A DNA stretch of 64,000 nucleotides. Source: Sugiyamaella lignohabitans (taxonomy: Eukaryota; Ascomycota; Dipodascomycetes; Dipodascales; Trichomonascaceae). The notes under the pieces were generated by a model. That model was not told the DNA's origin. It made no database searches and worked only from the letters and a program-made list of their open reading frames with translations. The stretch covers positions 186,001 through 250,000 of the forward strand of contig NC_031674.1 in NCBI RefSeq assembly GCF_001640025.1. Direction: 5' to 3'. Position numbers and translations under genes: made by a program. Of the stretch, positions 11,062 through 20,590 are shown piece by piece (the first letter of the stretch is position 1; every line of letters starts with the position of its first letter).

Positions 11062-13857
11062 ATGTCTGTTTATCACGGTACAAGCAACAACGACTACTTG
11101 GCAGTCGATCGTCGAGAATCATCTTCATCCTCTCCAATGCCTCCAACGCCTCGGCCATCTATATCAGACCAGGGCTGTGGCAGCTCTGTGAATAACGATG
11201 AAGGCCTAACTGTCTCCTCAAATGCTGGATCCAGCTCGGTCCCTCTCCCATTACCTAGCCCGGGGATTGTATTTTCTAAACAAGAGGATTTTGAAGAGTA
11301 TCAAACGGACTCACGACAAGCTCAAGCATATCACAATGGCGTAAGTGCCAACGTTGCCCTCCCTCGTACCAGTAGCCAAGCTAAGCCAAGACAAAGCCAA
11401 GCAAGTGCCAACTCTCTCAGCAGACACACCTATAATGAAACATATTCCAGCTCAATGAACTCACTGAATTCTTTTACCTCATCTACATCCAACCACTTAC
11501 CGCCTCGTGTCAGTAGTTATAACAACAGTTCGACAAATATAAGCGGACTTACCAGAAGTACTTCTTCTAGCGCTGGCTCGAGTTCCTCTTCTACACCCAA
11601 ACCGATGTTGAATTCTAGATCTACTTCAACTGGCGCGAGATTTCAGCGAGTTAATCGACAAGCTAGCCATGGCAACACTATCTCGCCTGATGAGACAATA
11701 GCTGAAGCGTTATCAGCCAAATTGAAGTCTAACCTTGCATTATCTACCTCTCCTTCTGCATCGCCACCACCTGTTTCGGTCGCATCATCTCCATCCCTAT
11801 CTACTCTTTCTCCTTCATCGGCAAATGGAACCAATTCGCCTGCATTAGGTTCAACTCCTCCAACCCAGTGGGCTGCTTCGGCTATTATGAATGGTGGTAT
11901 TGCTTCGGTATCACCAGATGTCCATGCCCGTATTCTCACATTCCAACAGTCGCGTCAATCACGGTCTAACTCGGGCTCAAACGCTGCCTTGAACTTCATC
12001 CCTGGATCAGTACCCTTGCTTCCTAACGATGGTGCTCCAGCTGGCAGCCCCTCATCACCTAATCTTGTTGGTTTGACAGGAGGCAACATGTGCACACCTC
12101 AAGCCATAAAAGATAATTTGTCACGCTCGTCATCGTCTAGTTCGTCTTCTTCATACTCCAACTATTCACGAACGATATCGTCATACTCGTCCCCTATTGT
12201 ATCACCACATCCAGAAGATAAGGGAAGTGAAAAACTCCCACCGGCACGGCAGCTTGCACAACCTTTGCAATTATCACAAAAAACATCAAATTTGCAGATT
12301 AAAATCCCATCCACTATAGAGGACTCGGATGGAACTGATAGTGGTGATGATCACGGAACGGCAAACCCAACTATTGAGTCAGCAGCTACAATCGTTCCAT
12401 CTGCAGACTCATCGCTTAATACACCTCAGTCAGCAACTCAGACTGGCAAGCCATTTTCTGGAGCATTATTTATAAACTCCGTGTCCCAAGGAACCAAAAT
12501 CCCCACTCAGAGACCTTCGCTTTCTGAAAGACGAGGACTGAAATTATCTGATATGAGTCAACCTCCACCTATCCCCAAGCTGAAGTCACATCCTTTACTA
12601 CCGTCGACTGGGACTGGTAGGTCAACCTCACTTCTTGATCGGAGAATGCAAGCCTCTGCACCGGCAGGACTTTTCCCTAAGTGGTCAGGAAAGCTTAATA
12701 TGGACCCTTCTTCCGAAAGGGCTACCCCAAACATTTCAGGAGGTGAAGGTGACCAGGCTAATGGTGCTGATAGTGGTTCTGGACCGGGAGCTCAGGCACC
12801 AGTAGTGTTACGGCCGCCTGGCGTAGGTGGGTTCAACAGGCAAAACAGTCTTTTCTCGAATTACAAAAAGTATGTTGACGTGAAAAGTGGCTCACTTAAT
12901 TTTGCAGGAAAGGCCTCTCTTCATTCTAAAGGTGTGGATTTTTCGTCTGGCTCGAGTTTCAGAATATCCATTGACGAATTTGAGCCTATGGGAGAATTAG
13001 GTAGAGGAAACTATGGCACTGTTACAAAAGTTCTTCACAAGCCAACGAAAGTCATTATGGCAATGAAGGAAATTCGTCTAGAGTTGGATGAGACCAAATT
13101 TAGACAAATCTTAATGGAACTGGAGATTCTACACAAGTGCGACTCGCCTTACATAGTAGACTTTTACGGAGCGTTCTTTGTGGAAGGAGCCGTTTACATG
13201 TGCATGGAGTATATGGATGGTGGGTCACTTAATAATATCTATCAAGGAGGTGTCGAAGACAGATATTTAGCTATCATCACTGACTCAGTAGTTCGCGGAC
13301 TGAAGAAATTGAAAGACGAACATAATATTATCCATCGTGACGTGAAACCTACCAATATTCTTGTTTCAACCTCAGGCAAGGTCAAACTGTGCGACTTTGG
13401 TGTCAGTGGCAATCTTGTAGCCTCAATTGCACGTACAAATGTTGGGTGTCAGTCATATATGGCCCCAGAGCGTATCCGATCCAAAAATCCCAATGAGGCT
13501 ATTACATATACCGTTGAGAGTGACATTTGGTCACTTGGACTCAGTTTGATTGAGATTGCCCGTGGCGAATACCCGTATCCAGCAGATACGCACAACAGTA
13601 TTTATTCTCAACTGATGGCCATTCTAGACGGCGAACCACCATGTCTTCCCGATGATAAGTACTCTCCAGAAGCCCGTGCTTTTGTTGCACAATGCCTTAA
13701 TAAAACTGCCCGACTGCGACCATCATATGCTGAACTTTTGAAGCACCCTTGGCTTGTAAATATTGAGCAGGAACTAGCACACTCACCGACACTGGAGGTC
13801 GAGTTTGGTGCTTTTGTCAAACGGTCTGTTGAGAGAAACAATCATCGTGAAAATTAA
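11062..13857 (+). CDS. PBS2: MAP kinase kinase Pbs2 (HOG pathway)
   Basis: Osmostress MAPKK that phosphorylates Hog1. The kinase domain covers about residues 640-905 of 931. Visible elements are the glycine loop GELGRGNYGTV, lysine in MAMKEI, catalytic HRDVKPTN (D760), DFGVSGNL (D778) and APE in SYMAPERI. The activation loop ASIARTNVG keeps Ser788 and Thr792, matching the S514/T518 pair phosphorylated in S. cerevisiae Pbs2. The long N-terminus (about 630 residues) is Ser/Thr/Pro-rich and disordered; proline-rich bits such as VPLPLPSP and QPPPIPKLK could bind the Sho1 SH3 domain (inference). S. cerevisiae Pbs2 is 668 residues, so this one has a much longer leader. The frame runs upstream to a TTG at 10960; the ATG at 11062 is the first. 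Confidence 0.92.
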   Translation: MSVYHGTSNNDYLAVDRRESSSSSPMPPTPRPSISDQGCGSSVNNDEGLTVSSNAGSSSVPLPLPSPGIVFSKQEDFEEYQTDSRQAQAYHNGVSANVALPRTSSQAKPRQSQASANSLSRHTYNETYSSSMNSLNSFTSSTSNHLPPRVSSYNNSSTNISGLTRSTSSSAGSSSSSTPKPMLNSRSTSTGARFQRVNRQASHGNTISPDETIAEALSAKLKSNLALSTSPSASPPPVSVASSPSLSTLSPSSANGTNSPALGSTPPTQWAASAIMNGGIASVSPDVHARILTFQQSRQSRSNSGSNAALNFIPGSVPLLPNDGAPAGSPSSPNLVGLTGGNMCTPQAIKDNLSRSSSSSSSSSYSNYSRTISSYSSPIVSPHPEDKGSEKLPPARQLAQPLQLSQKTSNLQIKIPSTIEDSDGTDSGDDHGTANPTIESAATIVPSADSSLNTPQSATQTGKPFSGALFINSVSQGTKIPTQRPSLSERRGLKLSDMSQPPPIPKLKSHPLLPSTGTGRSTSLLDRRMQASAPAGLFPKWSGKLNMDPSSERATPNISGGEGDQANGADSGSGPGAQAPVVLRPPGVGGFNRQNSLFSNYKKYVDVKSGSLNFAGKASLHSKGVDFSSGSSFRISIDEFEPMGELGRGNYGTVTKVLHKPTKVIMAMKEIRLELDETKFRQILMELEILHKCDSPYIVDFYGAFFVEGAVYMCMEYMDGGSLNNIYQGGVEDRYLAIITDSVVRGLKKLKDEHNIIHRDVKPTNILVSTSGKVKLCDFGVSGNLVASIARTNVGCQSYMAPERIRSKNPNEAITYTVESDIWSLGLSLIEIARGEYPYPADTHNSIYSQLMAILDGEPPCLPDDKYSPEARAFVAQCLNKTARLRPSYAELLKHPWLVNIEQELAHSPTLEVEFGAFVKRSVERNNHREN

Positions 13858-14067
13858 AGTCTTTATCTTGCATTATTTTTTTGGCTTTTATGAAATATAT
13901 GTATTTGTGAATGACCTAATGAAATATTTTGATTTATTTAAAAAAAGATTCGCTAGATCTGTAGTACTGGGTCCCGATGCTCAGCGACTGTCTTTTCGTT
14001 ATATGCACGGCTTCTCTTATCGGCAGAAAAGATAAGGGGCATCTTGCATGTACAGTTAATATAGCTA

Positions 14068-15759
14068 ATGACTGCTCAAGATCCCTATCTCGATCTTCTA
14101 TCTCGTTCAGCTACCGAGATGTCGGGGCATCCGCGGAAGAAATTGGCCATAGGAGCCTTCCTTATTAAGTTTGATATGAGAACAGGAAATAGCCTGATCT
14201 GGTCAAAGTCACAGCCAGGTATTGAAATCGATTGGGAAGGAGTCGAATTCATGGCCATGCCATCAGGACTGCATTCAAGACAATCCGATGTGATTCGGTT
14301 TGTGCTCAGTAACCCCCTCGAAAGAGTGACTCGTACAGGTTCTACCCGAGACAGGCTATTGGGTGATGAGGCATTCGGCTACCTTAAGAATAATATCGAG
14401 GGTATCGCGGTGTTCAATCAAAACTTCCATAGAGGTGACGCTACTACAACGAGAATAAATGTCAGAAGCACGATTCAGATGTACTCTTTGGGTGTTCTAT
14501 GTACCAAGAGCGACTCGGAAATTTCTTCAAAGTGCTGGGGATTTGTTGATATACTGACTGAATTACTCACAACTTTTATGAACTTGAACCAAGATAATCA
14601 CCAAGTTCATGAAACTTTAGATTTCAGACCATTCGAGAGCTTGTTGCAATATGATGATAATGGTGAGCTTCAAACACTTTCTCTCTCACCCCCCAGACTA
14701 TCCGCAAAACCGTTAAACTTGGCCCCTCATCACCCCATACTTTCGACTACAGAATTGCTGGTTACCTATGGACCGCTGATTTTTGAGATATGGAAAGCAG
14801 CCTTATTGAGGGATAAGATTCTGCTCATGGATAAATCGAACTCCATATCCGTTGATGATATGTGTAAATTTGTCTATATAATAAGTGTGTTTGGTACCGT
14901 TCCCAACGATGTTTTCGATCTGATTCCTCGAAACAAGCAGCATTCTCTATCCACAGCAACAAACCCTATTTATAATGTCAATGTGTCAGATATTACTTCG
15001 CTGAGTCATTTGAAGCATTTCATAGCTACGACCACCGATGAAATTTTGCTTGAGAAAGAGTATTTGTATAATATGACTGTTGTCAAGACCGGTGACAGGG
15101 CTATAGCCGCTACTACATCTACAACGGACTTTTATGGTAATTTGAACACCATGCCTATATCAGCAGGTTTTCATGATAAAAGACGGTTTCAAATTTTAAT
15201 TTCCGGGTTGGGAATAGAGACACCACACCATACTAGTGGTCAGAGCATCCTAGCCCATGTTTGTAGCAACATTTCCTCGCTATTCTCGTTGACTTCCTTA
15301 TATGGGCTATTATGGTGGGCAACAGCCGGAGAACAAGCAAACTCCGACACTGATAGGTATCTGGAAGGACTTCCCTTGTTAACACAAACGCAAGTCGAAA
15401 GCTCCTCTCATGTTGCTGGTCAGCGAGCCTCTAGCTATGCAACTGAATCCCCTTATTTTAACGCGATTTCCGAATTGAGCCCTCCCCAGCCATCAGCTAC
15501 CATGGAACCCTGGCAAATATCGGTCATAGGTTACTTTCAGGCCAAGACCCGGAGAATATTTGAAACTGTCGCGTCAATAGTAGAGTCACAAGATCAAGAT
15601 CAGTCAGAGACCTCGTTGCAGACGGTGATCTCGATTGAACCCCCAGATTTGATGGACATGGGATTAGATCCCATTAGTTTACGAGATCATGAGTTTGTTG
15701 TGAAGTTTATTAGCTTATGGTGGGGAAGGCCTGCTCGTGTGAACCATGTTTGCTGTTAA
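14068..15759 (+). CDS. DENND11/LCHN-like protein (DUF4484; Anr2 family)
   Basis: A 563-residue protein. Its start (IGAFLIKFDMRTGNSLIW, about residues 28-45) followed by IDWEGVEFMAMPSG matches the opening of the DENND11/LCHN family, a DENN-type fold linked to Rab signalling. The closest S. cerevisiae relative I can name is Anr2 (YKL047W), which is poorly characterised and lipid-particle associated. There are no TM helices or signal peptide. The ATG at 14068 leaves a short leader. It converges on LHS1 (197 nt between stops). The family is assigned from N-terminal motifs only; the C-terminal half is divergent. Confidence 0.75.
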   Translation: MTAQDPYLDLLSRSATEMSGHPRKKLAIGAFLIKFDMRTGNSLIWSKSQPGIEIDWEGVEFMAMPSGLHSRQSDVIRFVLSNPLERVTRTGSTRDRLLGDEAFGYLKNNIEGIAVFNQNFHRGDATTTRINVRSTIQMYSLGVLCTKSDSEISSKCWGFVDILTELLTTFMNLNQDNHQVHETLDFRPFESLLQYDDNGELQTLSLSPPRLSAKPLNLAPHHPILSTTELLVTYGPLIFEIWKAALLRDKILLMDKSNSISVDDMCKFVYIISVFGTVPNDVFDLIPRNKQHSLSTATNPIYNVNVSDITSLSHLKHFIATTTDEILLEKEYLYNMTVVKTGDRAIAATTSTTDFYGNLNTMPISAGFHDKRRFQILISGLGIETPHHTSGQSILAHVCSNISSLFSLTSLYGLLWWATAGEQANSDTDRYLEGLPLLTQTQVESSSHVAGQRASSYATESPYFNAISELSPPQPSATMEPWQISVIGYFQAKTRRIFETVASIVESQDQDQSETSLQTVISIEPPDLMDMGLDPISLRDHEFVVKFISLWWGRPARVNHVCC

Positions 15760-15956
15760 TTTATTAGGTAAACCATATTTATTAATATTACTCATATCGT
15801 CTTTTTTTATCTCCCTCTCTGCCGTTTTGAAAGACCAATACATAAACATAAAGTGTAAGTAGAATGGAGAATCTGCCTCGGTCCCATCCACCAAGACAGC
15901 TCTCTCCATTCCTCAGGCGATAAACTATCATATCAATTAACTAGTTAATTTACATT

Positions 15957-18599
15957 TTACAAATCGTCATGCTGTGGATTTTTAGGAGAAGGCGATGTGC
16001 TAATGGATACAGAGGGGGTAGCGGAAGACTCAGTCTTGATGATATCAGCAGCCTTCTTAATCATATGACGCAGGTCGTTAAGACGAGATTCCACGTCCCC
16101 ACTATCAGCGGGTTCACTTCCATCTAGGTTAGCCGCTTGGAGTTTTGACCGCAGCAACTCTGCAATTCCCTTCAAGTTTGAAGTGGAATCAGGTACGGTA
16201 CTCCCTCCAAGAATCTGCGCAACTGCCTCACGGTTGGGAATGTCAATCCCCAATTGATCGAGCATTTCAGCTACTTCCTTGATTCCTTGATAAACATCTG
16301 CCAACTTTTCATTTTCAAAAGGCTGTTGTTCCTGAACTACTGGTGGCTCGAGAATTATTTCAGGACCAGCCATAGTGGGCTCCACAACCGATCCAGTTTC
16401 CTTCGGTAACTCTATTTGCTGGACTGTGGTCTCCTTATTATACGAATCTGCTAGCGCGTTGAGTTCAGCAAGTTTCTCTTGCAAGACTTTTATCGAGGCC
16501 TTTTCACTATCGTAATCAAACCATTCACCAAACTCAGCAAGCTTTTGTTGAGCAGATTCCTCAGACTCAAGAAGCTCACGAACTCTGTACAATCTTGATT
16601 CAAAAGTATTTCTAGCTTCTTCCCTTGAAAGACGATCTGCATCGAGTCGATCCAGAGCTCGAAGTCTGGATAAAGCACTTTGTTTACTTGCTGATCCCAT
16701 TGGACGGGGTCCGTCGAAAGAGTTGGTCATTGATACAGATTTCTTAACAACCTTAGGAGGCTTGGCCGTGGGCGAAACACTGGCAGTAGTAGCAGAAGAA
16801 GTTGTTCCAGATGAAGCATTATCTGTTTCAGAACTAGATTCTACATCAGCACTATCAGAAGTGCTAGACTGTTGGGAGGACTCCGTACTGACGACTTTCT
16901 CGATTGACTCACATTTAGCGTAAGTTCCAAGCAATTCGACAATTCTACTGTTACTTAGATGGAATTCAGCTTCGACACTGACATTCGAGATGCATTCACG
17001 ATGAGGATCGTTAAGTAATCGCTTGATGGCAGACTGAACACCATTGATGTTATGCCTCACAAATTCCTTTCCATTTTCATAAAGAACAAGTTTGAAATCA
17101 TCCTTGCTTGAGTCAAATGGAAGTACGAACTTACTGTCTAAAGGAGTGCCTCTAGGGAAAATAGTGGCCACTTCTCCATCAATTTCAGCACTATAGTCCC
17201 AGATCGCTCTATCGATCACTGCCATGTCCTTGGATCTAAATATTTTGGAGATGCCAACCCCCCGAAGAGCGGTGCCAAGAACAGCAGCTTCATCGGCATT
17301 AACGTTCTTTGCTAAAGTAACCTGTTCTGTTGGATCTCTAGCGTTGATCAATGATAATAATTCTTGTTGGACAATAGGAATTCTGGTGGAACCACCTGTC
17401 AAGATAATCGACGATACTTTTGAGAAATCAAAAGCCTCGGTTGAGTTATTAAGAGGGTTATTCAATGCGTCCAGAATAGGAGCGGGAACTTTATCAAATA
17501 GATGACGATTGGCATCTTCGAACTCCACTCTAGAAACATGAGTTTTCAAAGAGATATCATTGTATGCAGATTCGATTGACGACTGAGTCTCTGAATTGGC
17601 ACTAAGGACAAATTTGACTCTCTCAGCCTCTCTCCAAAACCTCGCTAACGCTCGGTGGTCGTTCAATAGATCATTCCTCTTTACCTTTGGGTTGGCCTCA
17701 AGGAACTTGTCGATCAAAATGTTTCGTACACTTTGTGTAAGAACATGTCCACCCAATTCTGTATCATAACCAACGCCAATGACATCAATAACAGTATGAG
17801 ATCTGGGGAAAGGGCTTCCTTCAGGTACCAAATCAGCTTGATAAATCTCAACCAAAGTTGCAGTGGTCGATCCAGCTCCAATATCATAAATGATATGATG
17901 CTCTTTTTTATCGTTTTCAAATTGTCTCGACGCAGCAAAATTAGCAGCTACAGCTGCACCATCGTTCACTAGAGAAATCAATCGCAAGTCAGCAATTTCG
18001 ACAGCATCTTGAAGAGCCTTTCTTTGCTGGATAGAGTAGTAAGGAGGAACTGAAAGAGCAGTGTCCTTCAGATAACCGGATGATCCACTTAAAGCTTGCG
18101 TCAGTACCTTACTGGCTCTTCCCTTGATTTCACTGAAGGACATGGCAACTATTTCTTCAACTGAATAAATATCATCAAATATCTGGATTGCGATAGTGGA
18201 TCTATTGTTATTCGATGGAACTAACTTTACAGCTGGGAATTGCTCGCTATACCATTTAGCAGCAGGTGAATCTAAAGACTGCCCCAACAAAGGCTTTAAG
18301 TAAAACGGTGAAGTGGCAGGAAATCTTTGAATCACCGCAGCAGCTGAATTTCCATAGATACGTTCGAAAGTCCCAGAGCCAGATCCTGGAGCCTTTTTAA
18401 ATGTAATACCAGATAGGTCCTTACGTTTTGAATCAGATGTCATGATAACTTCAAACGGGGCTCCAGGGGCGACCAAGCTGCCCTTGGTGTACTCTTGACC
18501 AAAGTCAATGCCCAATACCGCACATTGTATGAGTTGTAAAGATGTGAATAGAATAAATAAAAAGCCAAGAAATGTGCTTTTGAATAATTTTATGTGCAT
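15957..18599 (-). CDS. LHS1: ER-lumenal Hsp70-like chaperone Lhs1 (Grp170)
   Basis: 880-residue Grp170/HYOU1-type chaperone that acts in translocation and folding in the ER lumen and as nucleotide exchange factor for Kar2. It opens with a signal peptide of about 26 residues followed at once by the Hsp70 phosphate-loop motif LGIDFGQEYTKG. IYDIGAGSTTATLV and ILTGGSTRIPIV are the other ATPase motifs. After the ATPase domain (to about 420) comes a beta domain, a Ser-rich acidic loop (about 560-620) and a long helical C-terminus, as in Grp170. The last four residues are HDDL, a variant of the HDEL retention signal. An E-box CACGTG lies at 18810-18815, about 210 nt upstream of the start. Confidence 0.93.
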   Translation of the reverse strand: MHIKLFKSTFLGFLFILFTSLQLIQCAVLGIDFGQEYTKGSLVAPGAPFEVIMTSDSKRKDLSGITFKKAPGSGSGTFERIYGNSAAAVIQRFPATSPFYLKPLLGQSLDSPAAKWYSEQFPAVKLVPSNNNRSTIAIQIFDDIYSVEEIVAMSFSEIKGRASKVLTQALSGSSGYLKDTALSVPPYYSIQQRKALQDAVEIADLRLISLVNDGAAVAANFAASRQFENDKKEHHIIYDIGAGSTTATLVEIYQADLVPEGSPFPRSHTVIDVIGVGYDTELGGHVLTQSVRNILIDKFLEANPKVKRNDLLNDHRALARFWREAERVKFVLSANSETQSSIESAYNDISLKTHVSRVEFEDANRHLFDKVPAPILDALNNPLNNSTEAFDFSKVSSIILTGGSTRIPIVQQELLSLINARDPTEQVTLAKNVNADEAAVLGTALRGVGISKIFRSKDMAVIDRAIWDYSAEIDGEVATIFPRGTPLDSKFVLPFDSSKDDFKLVLYENGKEFVRHNINGVQSAIKRLLNDPHRECISNVSVEAEFHLSNSRIVELLGTYAKCESIEKVVSTESSQQSSTSDSADVESSSETDNASSGTTSSATTASVSPTAKPPKVVKKSVSMTNSFDGPRPMGSASKQSALSRLRALDRLDADRLSREEARNTFESRLYRVRELLESEESAQQKLAEFGEWFDYDSEKASIKVLQEKLAELNALADSYNKETTVQQIELPKETGSVVEPTMAGPEIILEPPVVQEQQPFENEKLADVYQGIKEVAEMLDQLGIDIPNREAVAQILGGSTVPDSTSNLKGIAELLRSKLQAANLDGSEPADSGDVESRLNDLRHMIKKAADIIKTESSATPSVSISTSPSPKNPQHDDL

Positions 18600-20590
18600 G
18601 ATGGATATTACTGGGTCCCTGGAACGTTATTTTGATTTAGGGCTGGATCAAGGGCCTAAATGGACCAATTCTTCTCACGACTCACTCTCTAATAACCCAG
18701 AAGTTGTTAAAAGCAAATTTCAGGCTTTTGTTAATTTTGAGAGTGATTGGAATTGATTGACCTAATTAATTAAAACGGGCGCTGACAAGATCTGAGGCAA
18801 ACCTATTTACACGTGAAGTACACAGTTGGCATTAAGTGTGGATCGGCGCCAGACAGCCGTATTACCTGATCTCTAAGGTTCTCATTGCAGTTGAGTTCGA
18901 AGGCTGGAGAATACCGTTAACGCACATTGAGGGGAAGTTATATATGAATTATTCCATTATAAATTGAAACAATGATTTAAGACAGATCGTTGAAGGATGT
19001 GAGTGAGTTTGATGACGATAATCTGTCCTAATTAGCTCAGGAAAATATTGGCCCAATGATGAGTATGAGCCTAGGAGGTATCTACTATCGAACATCAGAT
19101 ATAAATATATATAACATCTTTGATCATAGCAATCTTTGGGACCGAGAATGAAATACAAAGACCAAGGCAATTATTCTTCGTAGCTGCATCACTGCCTTCT
19201 AAAAATGTTCGATATCAATATCAGGGACCGGCGTAATGTTGATAAAGCTGCCTGCATATCCGCCTCAACGTTGTTTTTGCATTTACTCTAGTGACATACT
19301 GAAAGATTTGGATTCCGCAGGACTACCATACTGCAATCATTCATTTTCAGTAATATCAAGATAGATACAGACATCAAAAAGAGTATGACAAAAAATTCAA
19401 GGTATGTTTATAATAATCGAAGCCAGGCTATTAATTTTTTTTAATTGAACTCCAGGACTCTTCACTCGGTCGTCAACGTTACCATATCTAGCTATACCTT
19501 AATCTATGCCTTCTATGCAGGGAAAATCAAGCTTAGAATTGAAGTTGGGTCGCAGATCATGTCATTGACCTGACATTCGATACGGCTTAACCTTCGGTTG
19601 ACTTACCAGATAGGGGTTTTAATACTAGAGTTCAAGAGCTTAAAATGGACCGATTACTAGGAATATCGGTCAGTAGGAAGTCACTCAATTTGATAAAAAA
19701 ACGAAAAAACAAAGATTGGCAGAGTCCATCACGAAATAATCATATATATTAAATCGCACCGTGCAGTCCCTATTACTCACCAGTTATTAGGTCACCTACC
19801 TTCAAAGGGCTGTTTTACCCGTCTAATGTCTCTTGACTGACACTGTAAAGATCCGCACAAATTTTTTCGTTAGCAAGACTATCATTTACCATATATGCTG
19901 TTTTACCCTAGTTCCACATGAATATGCTTGCTCCTGCTCAATTTTTTTTTTTCAAAATATGCAAGCTGCGAAAAGTATATATTATTTTGGTGATCCTGAA
20001 ATTTTTTGATTCTTCCTTCCTTCCTCTCTCTCTCGAAGAACTAAACACTTCTCGAGTAATCCTTCTTTTTCTCTCTCTTTCTCCTCTTTCCTGGCACAAT
20101 TGGAAGAGAAGTAAAGTAGCTTTATCAAATTTTCGTCAAATCGACATAGCCTGATCCAAGCAAGATCCTTTGTTCTTGAGAGAGAGATAAGAAGCATTCG
20201 CGATTCCTATCTACAACACAACACAATTACATTTTACGAAACAAAACAAAACAAAAAAACAAATAAAACTATCAATCAAAATCAACTAAAACAATTGCTT
20301 ATAATTTGGAGTTGAAGTTTTTGCTTCGGATTAGATTAACCAGTTGAATTCTTGTAAGTCCAGTTCAAACAAGATGACAGTTAGGAACAAGAAAACTAAC
20401 AATTGAAAGTTTAACTGCGGTTTTTCTATTTATTATTTAATTTGAACAGTGATCCATTTTTCACATTCTTAATCACATCAAAAAAAGTAAGTGGGGACCC
20501 AGATGAGAAATTATGACTGAGATTGAGAAGAATTCAATTACCAGTGTCAAAGAAATCTGTAAAACGGACGGAGTATTAACTTCAACTTAG
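18600..20590. other. Divergent region LHS1 / URA2, with pyrimidine-rich URA2 leader
   Basis: Two kb with no credible gene. Close to URA2 it becomes structured: a CT-rich tract at about 19998-20095, then an A/C-rich leader (about 20215-20290) typical of strongly expressed yeast genes, then two GTAAGT donors and a branch/acceptor pair just before the URA2 ATG. The LHS1-proximal side holds a CACGTG at 18810-18815. Confidence 0.6.
20354..20590 (+). other. Candidate 5'UTR intron of URA2
   Basis: A GTAAGT donor at 20354 (alternative at 20487), a TATTAAC branch-like box at 20574-20580 and an acceptor TAG ending at 20590 frame an intron that would end directly before the URA2 ATG. The branch-to-acceptor spacing (10 nt) fits the coding introns in this window. 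Removal would take out upstream ATGs near 20374, 20503 and 20513. No reading frame confirms it, so it is a hypothesis. Confidence 0.35.
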
